Source: Gordionus sp. m RMFG-2023
Taxonomy: Eukaryota > Nematomorpha > Gordioida > Chordodea > Parachordodidae
Assembly (NCBI RefSeq): GCF_954871325.1
Contig: NC_088778.1
Coordinates: 6,791,743-6,855,742, forward strand
Length of the DNA: 64,000 bases
Direction of reading: 5' to 3'
Shown here: one piece after another, positions 37,201 to 50,300 of the stretch
Position numbering within the stretch: the stretch's first letter is position 1
How the letters are laid out: the number at the start of each line of letters is the position of its first letter
Notes under the pieces: model-generated
Databases searched by the model: none
What the model saw: only the letters and a program-made list of their open reading frames with translations
Told to the model about the DNA's origin: nothing
Made by a program: the position numbers and the translations under genes

Positions 37201-38398
37201 GACCATTGTTGTATGGCTCAAATATTCATATCCTTTATTATTCATATATATTTTTCGGGAACCTTTTTGTGGCGTAGCGCCCACCAGATAAGTTTTTTAG
37301 AATTATCGAAGGCCTTTTCTAGATCGAGAAAGACCATGTGAAGCTTTTTGTCCTTTTCTCTGTATTTTTTAATCATTCGCCTAATTGCGTGGATTGCATC
37401 AGTCGTTGATCTTCCAGGCATAAAGCCAAACTGAGTCTCTTCTATTTCGACTATATCTCTTAACCTTTTTTTCTATTATTTTTTCGTAAAGTTTTAGACA
37501 GTGTGATGCCCCTAATTTTGAAATCTGTGTGGATCCCTTATTGAAAATGAACTAGATATCTTTGCCGCCATTGAGAAATCTCTTCGTTTCCCAGTATTTT
37601 ATTGTACAGATTTGTGAGGAAATGTATTCCTTCATCTCCTAGTGCTTTAAGGCTTTTAAAATATCATCAGGACCCCTAGCTTTTTAGTTTTTCATATGTT
37701 TGAGACATGTGATTATTTCTTGTTCCATTACTGGTTGTAAAAGGTGACATGGGCAGTGTCCATCTAAATGTAGTATGTGGGGATTAAAGTTGAAAAGCTC
37801 CTGAAAATATTCTTTCCATCTATTCATTATTTCTTTTTCCTTTATTATCAATTTCCCTTCTTTATTTTTGATTACTTTCGGAGCTCCGTTTATATCCTTA
37901 TAATTCTTTTCTCGTTGTTTGGCTAATCTGTATACTTTATTTTGCCCCTCTTAGTATGTAGTTCTTCGTATATGTCATCGTATGTCATTGCTTTAGCCTT
38001 AGTCACCGCCTTTGTAGCTATTCTCATGGAATTTTTGTATTTTGTCTTATCATCTGGGTTCTTTGGATTTGTACCATATTTATATAGGGCTCCTTTTTTC
38101 CTGTATAGTGACTTGTACCTCTTCATTAGTTCTTTGTGTGACATGTTACCTCCCCTTGTCAAGCCTAATGTAGATTTGGCAGTAACTATTAATCTAGATA
38201 AAAGGTCTGTCCATATTTTTTCACTAACTTGTGAGGAATCTGTTGTTTCAATGTTTGCATTGATTGCAAAGGCATCTGTCATTGATTTTAATCTACCCCA
38301 TTTGATGCATGGTTCTAGTTTTATCTTGTTTTGAGTGTATTTATTTGTGAAGTGTAAATCCATGACTAATAACTTGTGTTGCACGGCAATATTTCCTA
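37201..38398 (-). mobile_element. RTE-type LINE fragment, minus copy
   Basis: Internal part of an RTE/BovB-type ORF. The open frame at 37923-38423 gives the linker between endonuclease and reverse transcriptase (LLVMDLHFTNKYTQNKIKLE, MTDAFAINANIE). Downstream pieces encode the start of the reverse transcriptase (KARGPDD, AIRRMIKKYREKDKKLHMVF, LDLEKAF) with frame changes. It stops at the sequence ACAACAATGGTC (complement at 37201) without a 3' end. It abuts the plus-strand copy at about 38398, so the two are head to head. Partial and inactive. Confidence 0.85.
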
Positions 38399-40795
38399 AG
38401 ATCCCTAAGAATGACCTAGTCATAATAGCTGGAGACTTAAATGCTCATGTGGGAAAAGCAAGAGACAGCTACAAAAGGCATCATGATTGTTTTGAATATG
38501 GAGAAGAGTAAGTACTGAAATTTGTGCAAGCCTTCGACCTTGCCTTAACCATATAAGAAAAAGGACAGTCATTTAATAACATATGAAAGTGGTATAAGGA
38601 AAACCTAGATAGATTACATGCTAATCTCTATCAGAAAATTAAAAGATGTAATAACTGCAAAGTCATCTCAGGAGAAGATATTGCCGCGCAACACAAGCTA
38701 CTAGTCATGGATTTACACATCACAAATAAATCCACTCAAAACAAGATAAAACTTGAACCATGCATTAAATGGGGTAGATTAAAATTAATGACAGATGCCT
38801 TTGCAATCAATGCAAACATTGAAACAATAGATTCCTCACAAGCCAGTGAAAAAAATGTGGACAGACCTTTAATCCAGATTAATAGACACTGCCAAATCGA
38901 CACTGGGCTTGACAAGGGGAGGCAACAAATCATACAAAGAACTATGGTGGTGGAAAAGATGTACAAACCACTATAAAGGAGAAAAAGCCCTATATAAAAT
39001 ATGGTACAAATTTAAAAACCCAGATGACAAGACAAATTAAAAAAAAAATCCAAGAGAATAGCTACAAAGGCGGTGGCTAGGGCCAAAGCTATGGCATATG
39101 ATGACATGTATGAAGAACTACATACCAAAGAAGGGCAAAATAAAATATACAGATTAGCCAAACAGCGAGAAAAAAATTCTAGGGATATAAACGGAGCTCC
39201 GAAAGTAATCAAAAATAAAGATGGGAAATTGATAAAGGAAAAAGAAATAATAAATAGATGGAAAGAATATTTTCAGGAGCTTCTCAACTTTAATCCCCAC
39301 ATACTACATGTAGACGAACACTCCCCATGTCAAAACCTTATACAACCAATAACAGAACAAGAAATAATCACATGTCTCAAGCATATAGAAAACAACAAAG
39401 CTAGGTGTCCAGATGATATTCCAATAGAAAGCATTAAAGTACTAGGAGATAATGGAATACATCTCCTCACAAATCTGTATAATAAAATACTGGGAAATGT
39501 GAGATCCCTCAAAAATGGAGGCAAAGCTATCTAGTTCCTATCTTCAAAAATAAAAGGGATCCACACAATTGTCAAAATTACAGGGGCATAAAACTAATGT
39601 CACACTGTCTAAAACTATACGAAAAAATAATAGAAAAAAGATTAAGAAGGATATAATCGAAATAGGAGAGACACAGTTTGGCTTTATGCCTGGAAGATCA
39701 ACAACCGATGCTATCCATGCAATTAGGCAAATGAGTGAAAAATACAGGGAAAAGAACAAAAAGCTACACATGGTCTTTCTCGATCTAGAAAAGGCCTTCG
39801 ATAGAATCCCAAGAAAACTTATCTGGTGGGCGCTATGCAACAAAAGATTTCCGAAAAATATAAAAAAATAATACAGGATATGTATATGGGCCATACAACA
39901 ATGGTCGTAGCACAAGTGGTACTTCAACAGGCTTCACAATAGCCGAGGGAGTTCATCAAGGGTCGACTCTCAGCCCACTTTTCTTCATAACAGTAATAGA
40001 TGTATTATCACAATTTATACCGCAAACAGTCCCGTGGAATATGATATTCGCAAATGATATTGTGACACTTGCAGAATCCAAAGATGAAATGAAAGAAAGA
40101 TGAGTAAGTTGGATAAATATCTTAGAAAAGCACGGACTAAAAGTAAACAAAGAAAAGAAGGAGTATATGGTGATAGAAGATGAAACAGAGAGCATTGATA
40201 TAAATGAATGGCAGATATCGGCAATTGAAAGCTGAAAATATTTGGGCTCCACTATACAAACAAACGGCATAATAGAGAAAGAGATAAAGAGTAAAATTAA
40301 TCAAGGGTGGTTAAAGTGGAGATCTTTATCTAGAGTGCTCTACAAAAGAATTCCAAACAAATTGAAGGGAAAAATTAACAGTTCCATAGTACAACCAACT
40401 ATTCTATACAGTTCAAAAACATGACCAACCAAAGAATCAGACGAGAGAAGTCTACAAACTATGTAGATGAGAATGCTGATATGCTAGGGTATCAAGAACG
40501 GATAAGGTGCGAAGTACAGGAATACTAGTATGTTTAAAGTAGTGCCTATTAAGACTAAGATAACGGTGAACAGACTAGGTGGTATGGGCACACAATGAGA
40601 AGGCCTATAAACTATATAGGAGATAAGGTTAAGAGTTTGGAAGTGATGGGCAAATGTAAAAGAGAAAGGCCAAAACTTCAATGGGGCAATAAAGTTAGAG
40701 CCAATATGAAGAAATATAAATTAGATAAAAGAGATAGCAAGAATAACATAAAATGGAGAGAGATATTGAAGGAGCTACCAGGTGAAAGCTAAAAA
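38399..40795 (+). mobile_element. RTE-type LINE, plus copy, 5'-truncated and broken
   Basis: Begins within the endonuclease (DLVIIAGDLNAHVG) and runs through linker, reverse transcriptase and C-terminal region. Reverse transcriptase landmarks: KARCPDDIPIESIK (39396-39440), QFGFMPGRSTTDAIHAIRQ and HMVFLDLEKAFDR (39678-39800), HQGSTLSPLFF (39950-39990), then IFANDIVTLAE (about 40045), where the catalytic FADD is FAND. The end RRPINYIGDKVKSLEVMG then GKCKRERPKLQWGNKV is the usual RTE/BovB tail. Several frame changes and stops separate the pieces, so it is inactive. Confidence 0.88.
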
Positions 40796-41148
40796 GAAAG
40801 GAAAACATAAGTCATTTAAATATATTAGAATGATCAGTTATAGTTTATATTCATGAATCTAAAAGTATATAAAATATTTTAAATTGATAAATCAATTATT
40901 TATATAAATGACGTTAATCTATTTACATAATAAGTAACAAACAGAAAATATTATGAAATTTTAAAAGCCATTTTATCGGATAGCAAAATTTTTTAATATT
41001 AGCTAATATCGATATTTAAAAAAAGATGAGATATCGGTCTGATTCAAAAAAAATGTCGGTACATCCCTAAATAAATATATAAAATCAATGAAAACCATTA
41101 AGGGACTAGGAGTGAAGAATAAAAAAAATTTAATGAGAGAATGCATAC

Positions 41149-44100
41149 GTGGTAAAGAAGTAGCAAGCTTATTTGGACCAAAGAGTTGCTCTTCATAATC
41201 CAAGCAAGATGGGAGCATTCTGGGCCCTAACAAGGGGTCTTCGTATCTGCAGAGGAATATATCTTTAGCCTTGAAATCGGCCGAGCGTGCCAGATATTTA
41301 TTTATTCCTAAAATTAAATGACCAGAGAGGACATTAAAAAAAGGTTAATAAATACAAATAAAACCTATTTTCAGTGGAGATCACAAATATAACGTTATCT
41401 GAACTTAGCTCATCCGTGTAATTTTTCCTATTTTGCTTTCTTTTCTTTATTTTTATTCCATATTTTTTATCTTTTCTTTTGAGGATAAAATCTTTAAGAA
41501 TTTTATCTATAAATGACTCAGAGGTAAGGATCTCAAACCCAATACACTCGTATGGCCCTAAGTTAAATAATAGTAGGTACACCTAATTTTTTTCTTTGTT
41601 TTCTTTCTAGACTTATTCAGTATTTTATTCTATGTAATATAATTATACGAGTCAATGCTGCATTATGATAAAGTTGATAAGCTACCAAGAATCTAGTTAT
41701 TTTGCCGATCATTTTTTTTTTGAAAAATGTATCGGATGATATTGCTAATAAATTATACAAAAGTAAAGATCTAAAAATACAGTGTTAGTCGTTGTTTGAA
41801 CAGAAACTCTTATTAAGAGAACTTAAAATACGGTAAATTTTTTATATTTTGTTTTCATTCAATTCGAATATTATATAAAAAAGAAGTATTACCCCAATTT
41901 TTATCATTCTTTCGAACTATTTCCCATTTCAAACGAGCATAAAAATATAATTTTTTTAATAAAAATCAGCTGAATAACTAAATTATTTAAAAAAATTAAT
42001 AATTAATTAATATTTTAATACATAAGAAAATTTTTTTTATTGTTGTTTTAACCATTAATCAACGTCATGGCTAAGCAAGGATTTGTATAATTGTTAGAAT
42101 TTAATAGTTAATTATCCTTTTCCATCCTTCATTTTTATAAAAGTAAATATTCAACAATAAAAAAAATGTTCCAACTAATTATGCACATAAATATTATACT
42201 TTTAAATTAATTTTTAATATCAATGAATAAATTTCCTTTTATTTTTATTTTCTATATGATACAATGATGGTCTTTAGGAAATAAAATTACTTTGATGTCA
42301 TTCCTTCAACCTCCTCTATTAAAATAATTTGATTCTCTATTACTTTCAAATGATATATGGTAAAGTTAATAAGGTTATCCGAGTATTCTTTTATTTAAAA
42401 ATCGCTACTTTCTTTTTATTCAAAAATAAGTTTATAGAATAAAGCTTATTTCGAGTAGCTTATAAAGTAATTTTCATGCAGTATCATTGATGCACAAAAT
42501 TAAACAAATGAATTTAAATTTTTTTCGCTGATTTTTTTCGAATAAATTATAAGTTAAAGTGTAAAAGATTGTATTATTTAACAAATGTTCGTTTTAAATC
42601 GGAATTTGTTCCAACAAATGGTAAAAATAGGGATAATTACATTTTTTTTCTCTTATGGTTTATGAATTGAATGAGAATAAAATATAGGAAATGTTATTTT
42701 TGTATTTTGAGCTATCATAATAAGATTTTCTGTGCAAAAACAATGGCAAACCTTGTATGTGAGAGAGGATGGTGCCAGAGTTCAATTTATTGCCAACAAT
42801 ATAAATACGAGGCGAAAAAAATACGTAAGGTATATTTGTTTTTTTAGTTTTAAAGGGAAGTGAAGAGAAAAAAAATATTAAGTTTAAACTGTCAATGATA
42901 TCAGCCACCCTTTCGTTTTGGGTCACGGGTAGGTTTATTTCGAAATAAGGGGCCCCTACTTGCTTGTTGATAAACAGGATATCAAATACCGGTTCAAACC
43001 CAAATACGATCGCTGGTTTTCCGGGACAACATTCTATTTTGTCGTCTTGGGTATCGGCAAGTACATCTATCCTTTTAAGCTTTTCGCATTATACAAAAAT
43101 AAACAATTTTAAAGGATACACTTAAATTTGGGTTGATATGTATCATGGTAAAGCACCTTATTTGAATTTGGTAAAAAAATAATAATATGATAGCCCAAAC
43201 ATTATTTTTAAAATGGTAGATCATATTTAACCTAAACTTAGTCATATCAGTAGGCTAACCTTAATACAAATCAAGTCCTTATCATTACGTTTTGGTATTT
43301 AAATGCAAAGAGGGGGGGGGGCATAAAATGAAAATCATTTATAAAAATAACTAATTTTCCTTTATCATTAAAAAATAATAATAGGCATCTATTAGAAAAC
43401 TTGTATAAAATTTCGGTAAGTGGGTGTATTGAGCTATTATATTAAATAAATATTAAACCCAATAAGATATTATGCTTATTTAGACTGACAATTCATTCTT
43501 TTTAAAATATATTGAATAAAAATCAGCTGGTGACACGCCATTTTGGTATCCCATATATATTTTTTCAAAAAAAGCTATGTAAATTCTTTATAACGGGAAA
43601 CCAATATGGCGTCCATCAGCTGATTTGGATTAATATTCCTAAATGAATTAATCGTCAAAGGTCTTATTATATGTCAATGAGTGGTCCTAAGCGATATCAC
43701 TATGGCCTATAACCATAACTTCGTACAAAAGGTTAGTTTCAGAAAAATATTGATACCCACCAAGGATCGAATAAAAAGAAGAGAAAAAAAACTATAATTA
43801 ATAAATTATAATAGATGGCTCAATAGGTAACCACTTCCCCAAATAAGTAGCTATGAGTGGATTCAAAGAATAAACCCAAAAAATATAAGAAAATCAATTT
43901 TTACTTGATAGAATTCCAACAAAAAAAAGACTTTGAAACTTAACGAATAAATACACACTTTATGCAAAGTGTGTATTTATTCGTTTTAAGCATTGATTTC
44001 TAAGAAAAATTTTACAAAAAAAAGGAACTAACCTCCAAAGTGTTGCACAAATATTTGATATTTTGCTGTAAAATGTTCTGTTCGTCCAGTAAAAATGTTT

Positions 44101-44337
44101 TCTCTTCGTCAAAATTATCCTGAATAAAAAGTTAAGAATTACGTTTATAGTTTTTTAAATTATAGCTATTCTATTCTTTTATTTTAATCTTAATTTTTTT
44201 TTAAATGAATGCAAATTAAAATAAACCTTAATGGTTTGAACCAAGGGCATAATTTTCTTCTTGTATTTCTCGAGAGCGGGTATTTTGTAAAGCGCTTCGG
44301 ATATGAATTTGTTATCGGGTAAGGTGCCACCGTTATT
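41149..44337 (-). CDS. LARS1: LARS1 C-terminal exons
   Basis: Exons 44337-44227 ([20 protein letters not shown]), 44119-44033 ([20 protein letters not shown]), 43079-42890 ([18 protein letters not shown] ... [17 protein letters not shown]) and 41307-41149 ([20 protein letters not shown]) match the eukaryotic C-terminal region, including the CCPGKP and DPLLGPR signatures. The 43079 exon must end at 42890 (A|GTTTAA): its last A plus GA of the next exon makes Arg and restores the alignment. Read-through to a stop at 42660 is possible but loses homology. The next exon after 41149 was not located. Confidence 0.88.
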
Positions 44338-47300
44338 CTAATAACAATAATAAAAAAATTAAGAAGGGGACAGGGCCGTCAATTTAACCTTTCGGGTAGA
44401 CCGAGCCCGATCATATTCTCACTCTTATCCTTTTTATCAATATGTTAAAAACATACTAGGGTTTTCACTTTTTAAAAAAAATGGTATTCGCGAATGAGCA
44501 GCTTATAGATAATGAATTAGCCTATATATCAGAGACCTGCAGAGGCACCATTTGCACGGCCCGGCCCGGTTTTAAAAATTTAAGGCCCGGCTCGGAATTT
44601 TTTAAAATTATATTCGACCTGGTATATACAAAAATTCACCTATGAAGTATTTTACCATATTTTTCAGCGAGTATTATCGCTTATTATTTAAAAAATACAT
44701 GAAAAAAGCTAATATTTTGAGAATATAATATTGAATTTATATTATAAAACTGTTATTTATAAAAATGGATATTTTGAGCATATACTATATCTTTTGCATT
44801 TATAAAAATAAAACTAATATTCATAAAAATGGTAATAATATTTTGAGCATATACTATATTTTATATTGCATTTAAAAAAAATAAAAATATTTAATTTATA
44901 AAAATGGAAAATATTTTGAGAATATAATATATTGTATTTAATTTACTATTTAATTTATAAAATAAAAATAAATCGCTATTTAAAAAAATGCAAATAGTAT
45001 TTTGAAAATATAATCTAATTGCACAATATTAATATAATTTATTTTATAATTTTTAAATATTTTATATTACTTATAGGTTGGTTTTTCAGGTGTAAAAAAA
45101 AATTATTAATTTTTATGGATTTACCAACAGATTTATGTCATTTTAGATGTGATGTACCATGTTTATAATTATAAGATAATATACTTGAACAATTCTTACA
45201 TTGTACGTAGCCAATGTTTTTTTTATTTTCATCTATGATGATGTTAAATTTAGCCCATATTTCAGATTTTAAATTATTATTTGTATTTCTAAAAGAATAA
45301 ATATTATTTTTAATTTTATTAATTATATCATTAGTATTTTGTGCCATTATATTCCTTTATTTGATTGTTTTGGTAAATATTCTAAAAATTTAGATATGAA
45401 TTATAAAAAATATATTATTAATACTTGAATATTGGGGCTTATTTAAGATATTCCTTTATTTGATTGTTTTGGTAAAATATGTTGTAAAAATTTAGATATG
45501 AATTATAAAAAAATATATTAATACTTTGAATAAATTTGCAGGAAATTAATAATTAGATCGATCTGTGGGTGTTAGGTGTGTTAACCATCACCCAATATTA
45601 TATTAATCATAACTATAATATAATCTAATCTTATAACCATTAACTCATAATGTAAAAATTTTTATAAAAAATATTAAGGCCCAGCCCGGGTTTAACAATC
45701 TTAGGCCCGGCCCGGATATATTTTAAAAAAAATTTTTTTAGGCCCGGCCCGGATATATTTAAAAAATTTAAAATACGGCCCGGCCCGGGCCTAGGGCCGG
45801 GCCTGCAGGTCTCTGCTATATATACAGTATATACGAGATGTGGTGAGAGCCCGGAATCGGCCTCCATATGGTATAATTTATTTTTTCTAAGAAAATTTTA
45901 ATTCCGGAGCAGCATGAAATATGATCAAGAATAAAAATCGGGGGCCAAATAATTCTGGGCCAACTCCAATATAAAAAGAATTCTTTTTAAAAAAATTTGG
46001 GTCGGGCTTTAAAAATGAATTTTTTTCAAACCTAAGCTAGACCTAAAATTTAGACCTCTGGCAGATCCCCTGCAATATGTTATAACGAAATATAAATAAT
46101 TTATAATAAATAACAGAAGTAGGTAAATAATAAAGGTAAATTAATGTGTAATATTTTATTTAATTATTTTTTAAAAAATAATAATTTATAATTCACTTTT
46201 AAATGTTTATATTTATATGTAAAGAACAATAAAACAATTTTGCAAAATTCTCTTTAAAATATTTTTCTGAAAAAATAGTGATGTTTCCAAAACGTCTCAC
46301 TGTAGTTAAGATCTTATGAATAGGATTTAAAAAAATGGAATTTTTAAGCATTACAATAAGTATAAATCAAGAAATATATTTTTTAAAAAACCTTCTTCAA
46401 AGTAGTTAAAGTATCTATAACGATCTTTTGCCAATGGGGGAAATCTTTAGCTACGTATATGATGGCATTGGTAGGCTTTTTACCAGCGAATTCTTTCTAG
46501 AAATGTATGAAAATAGGAGTATAGAAGAAGAAAAAAGCTTTATTCCTTTGATTATTAATACAATTAAATTAATATTTAAAAATATAAACCATTTATGAAT
46601 GGGTACAGTTTAGATAACCTCTAATTATATATAGGCGATAGTTTAAGAAAGTATATACTATATAGATATATTTTTTATAAGTGAATTATACTATTTTAAT
46701 ATATAATAATTAAAACCTTTTTGCCAATCAGTAAACTTTTCAGGTGAATCCTGAATTCGTGAGCATTTTTCCAGAGATATTTGGAAGCTTCTAGCAAATT
46801 CTTATCCACCTTTCCAGCCAGGGGCCATTTGGCTTGAGTTATAGAAGTTTTCTAATATTAATTGTTTTTATATAAAAAAAAACAGTGCTATAACATCAAT
46901 GAAACCTCCAAAAGGTTATTTCCATGATGAAAACGCACCTATCTTGACCATCTTAAGTCGGTATTAGCAATTCCCAACCAAAATCTTATAAAAAATATTT
47001 ATATTTACGATTTCTCAATATTAACCAATCTACTTGAGAAGAATCACTTTATGAGAATTCACTTTTAGAAAGTTATAAATTTCCATAATAAAACATATTT
47101 GATATGAATCAAAATAACAAAAGAAAGTGACTCTCAAAAATGAATTTGAAGTGTCAAAACATATTATAGATAATTATTAATACAAATCTAATGGCTAATC
47201 ATTTATCAATTAATGTTTGTAAAACCATTTTCAAGGAATGCAGCCATATGAATTCGGTAACGTGTGGGCATATAGGCGAAAGCAGCAAGCATTGCACTTC

Positions 47301-50300
47301 TATATACCTAGCGATAAGCGAATAATTCATGCCCAAATCCATACAGAGTTCTCGGTACCTATCCCTCGCTCCCTTATTTTATACCAGAAATAAATAAATA
47401 GTTCAGCCCTTTATTATATGGAAATTTCATTTTTTTTAAACAAAAAATTAGGCGAAAACACAAAGTTATATTAAATATGAGAAAATGAACTAAATTTCAT
47501 AATATTGTTGGATATTTATGCTGTTTTTTTTGCGTTTAAAGGTGGGAAATTTATTATATCCCACCGTGTTTTTAAAAAGATGTTTTACTTGAAATTCGAA
47601 AAAGCAAATTTTTAAAGCTTCTTTAAACATCATCCGTTCATAAAAGTATTCCGCCTGGTTAATAGTGTCGTTTATCTCGCTAAGTGCATTTTTATTAAAA
47701 GAAAATAAAAATTCAATATATAATATATAATTTCGCAAAGCCAAATGTTTAAAAAAAATAATTTTTTATAAAAAAATTCAAAAATTCCGATTGGAACCTT
47801 TAAAGCATCTTAAAACATTTGACTATTCTGTTAACCCTTTCGCGTACAGCGAGATCATTTGTCATCAAAATTTTTAATCAATTAATTTTTATATTTAAAA
47901 AAATGGTTGCTATTTAGACACATTAATTTACAAAACAATATTTATTCTTTCATATTTTATCATTAACCTGTCAAAATCATTATTTTAATTTCAAACATTG
48001 TAAAAAAATTACGGAACAATAGAGCTCCGGGTTTGGACAACATTACAGCTGAATATTTAAAAATATCCCCGAACATAATCTCTTCTTTTCTCCTTGCTCT
48101 CTTTAATAAAATTTGGGAAAGTGGGAAAACTCCGACAGAAAGGAATAAATCTCTCCTGTGCAACTTCCCGAAAATCAAGGAACCTAAGAAATTCGCGGTA
48201 GTATTCCTAACTTAATGGCCGTCAATGCTACCTCGTCCAATATAATTTTTCCACGTAAAGCAAATAAGTTTCTATTGCAAGGGAACAAAACTCTCTTTGA
48301 ACAATCCCTTATTTCAAAAAAAGGAACCTTTATTAATGCTACCAGAAATGGAAACGTTGAAGTTTGCTGGGAACTTTTTAAGAAAGAACTAGCGGAATCT
48401 TATGAGAGACTGCCAAACGTAAATCTTGCATCTAGGAAGGAATGGATGTCTGATGAAACTCTTGAGAAGATATATCAACTAAGAATGACGAACAGCTCTA
48501 ACATTGATTTATGGAAAGACATTAAAAGATTACTACGGAAAGATAGGAGAATTTTTATTGCTAAAAGGGCGGCTGACATTGACAAAGATATGAAAGAGAA
48601 CAGGATCTACGATGCATATAGAAAATTAAAGTACTTCTGCAAATCCAGTTGCTTTGTGAAACTTCCTATGATTGTCTTAGCAAATGGGAAAACCATAACG
48701 GACCAAGATGAGCAAATGGCACTGTGGCTGGATCATTATATGTCGATTTTTGACTCCCGCAAGGCTACTCCTTTAACTACGGTGAATTCTCACACTATTA
48801 TATCCCCGGCTGGTTTCTCTTCAAATGAAATTTCGAATATCGTAAAGAAACTACGGAACAATAGAGCTCCGGGTTTGGATAACATTACTGCTGAATATTT
48901 AAAAATATCCCCGAACATAATCTCTTCTTTTCTCCTTGCTCTCTTTAATAAAATTTGGGAAAGTGGGAAAACTCCGACAGAAAGGAATAAATCTCTCCTG
49001 TGCAACTTCCCGAAAATCAAGGAACCTAAGAAATTCGCAGACTATCGGGCAGTTGCTCTCACCTCCTGTGTATCGAAAGTTTTTATGACACTCATCAAGA
49101 ACAGGATCTTAACTTCTACACCCCATCTTCTTTCTAAATATATATGCGCATATAGACCAAATAAAAACATCTTGGAACCCATTTTATCGCTAAAAATAAT
49201 TATGCAAAAGTGCTGGAAATACAGGATTCCGTCTTATTACACTTTTATTGATTTTAGTAGGGCCTTTGATAATGTAGACCATAACGCCTTATGGGTAGCA
49301 CTATCAAAGTGTGGCATCGAACAAAATATTATCTCCATCTTAAGGAATCATTATTCCAAATTAACTTCATGTTTTAAAACTAACGATAAAATATCACCCT
49401 ACTTCAAGATAAAAAAGGGAGTAAAACAAGGTTGCACTTTATCACCGCTTCTCTTTAACATCATAATAAATAAAGTCATAAAGGAGGTAAATGCTGCTGC
49501 CGACTTGGCTGACTTTGGGTCTAATGAAAATTTTCACTTTGTTAATAAGATCGTTTCGTATGCTGACGATATTGTTGTAATATCAAAAAATATTGAAGAG
49601 ACTGTAAGCCTGATTTACCTAATCAAAACCATAAGCCTCAGAGTTGGTCTAAAAATTTATTTCAATAAAACGGTTATTCTTTCCTCGCCAACATATTAAT
49701 TTAGAAAGAAGATGGGGTGTAGAAGTTAAGATCCTGTTCTTGATGAGTGTCATAAAAACTTTCGATACACAGGAGGTGAGAGCAACTGCCCGATAGTCTG
49801 CGAATTTCTTAGGTTCCTTGATTTTCGGGAAGTTGCACAGGAGAGATTTATTCCTTTCTGTCGGAGTTTTCCCACTTTCCCAAATTTTATTAAAGAGAGC
49901 AAGGAGAAAAGAAGAGATTATGTTCGGGGATATTTTTAAATATTCAGCTGTAATGTTGTCCAAACCCGGAGCTCTATTGTTCCGTAATTTCTTTACAATG
50001 TTTGAAATTTCATTTGAAGAGAAACCAGCCGGGGATATAATTGTATGAGAATTCATAGTAGTTAAAGGAGTAGCCTTGCGGGAGTCGAAAATCGACATAT
50101 AATGATCCAGCCACAATGCCATTTGCTCATCTTGGTCAGTTATGGTTTTCCCATTCGCTAAGACGATCGTAGGGAGTTTCACGAAGCAACTGGATTTACA
50201 GAAGTACTTTAATTTTTTATATGCATCGTAGATTCTGTTCTCTTTCATATCTTTATCAATGTCTGCCGCCCTTTTAGCTATAAAAATTCTCCTATCTTTC

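Noticed and set aside
37033-37341. Plus-strand frames over 37033-38334
   Set aside because: They are antisense to the minus-strand RTE LINE coding sequence.
41334-41582. Minus-strand open frame of 82 codons between LARS1 exons 42890 and 41307
   Set aside because: It is Lys/Ile-rich and looks faintly like the LARS1 C-terminal region, but exons 43079-42890 and 41307-41149 join directly in phase and align without it.
42660-42889. Read-through of LARS1 exon 43079 to a stop at 42660
   Set aside because: Homology to LARS1 ends at 42890, and the downstream exon at 41307 restores both phase and alignment.
45640-45867. Gly/Pro-rich minus-strand frame
   Set aside because: It is the translation of the GGCCCGG subterminal array of the hAT element, not a protein gene.
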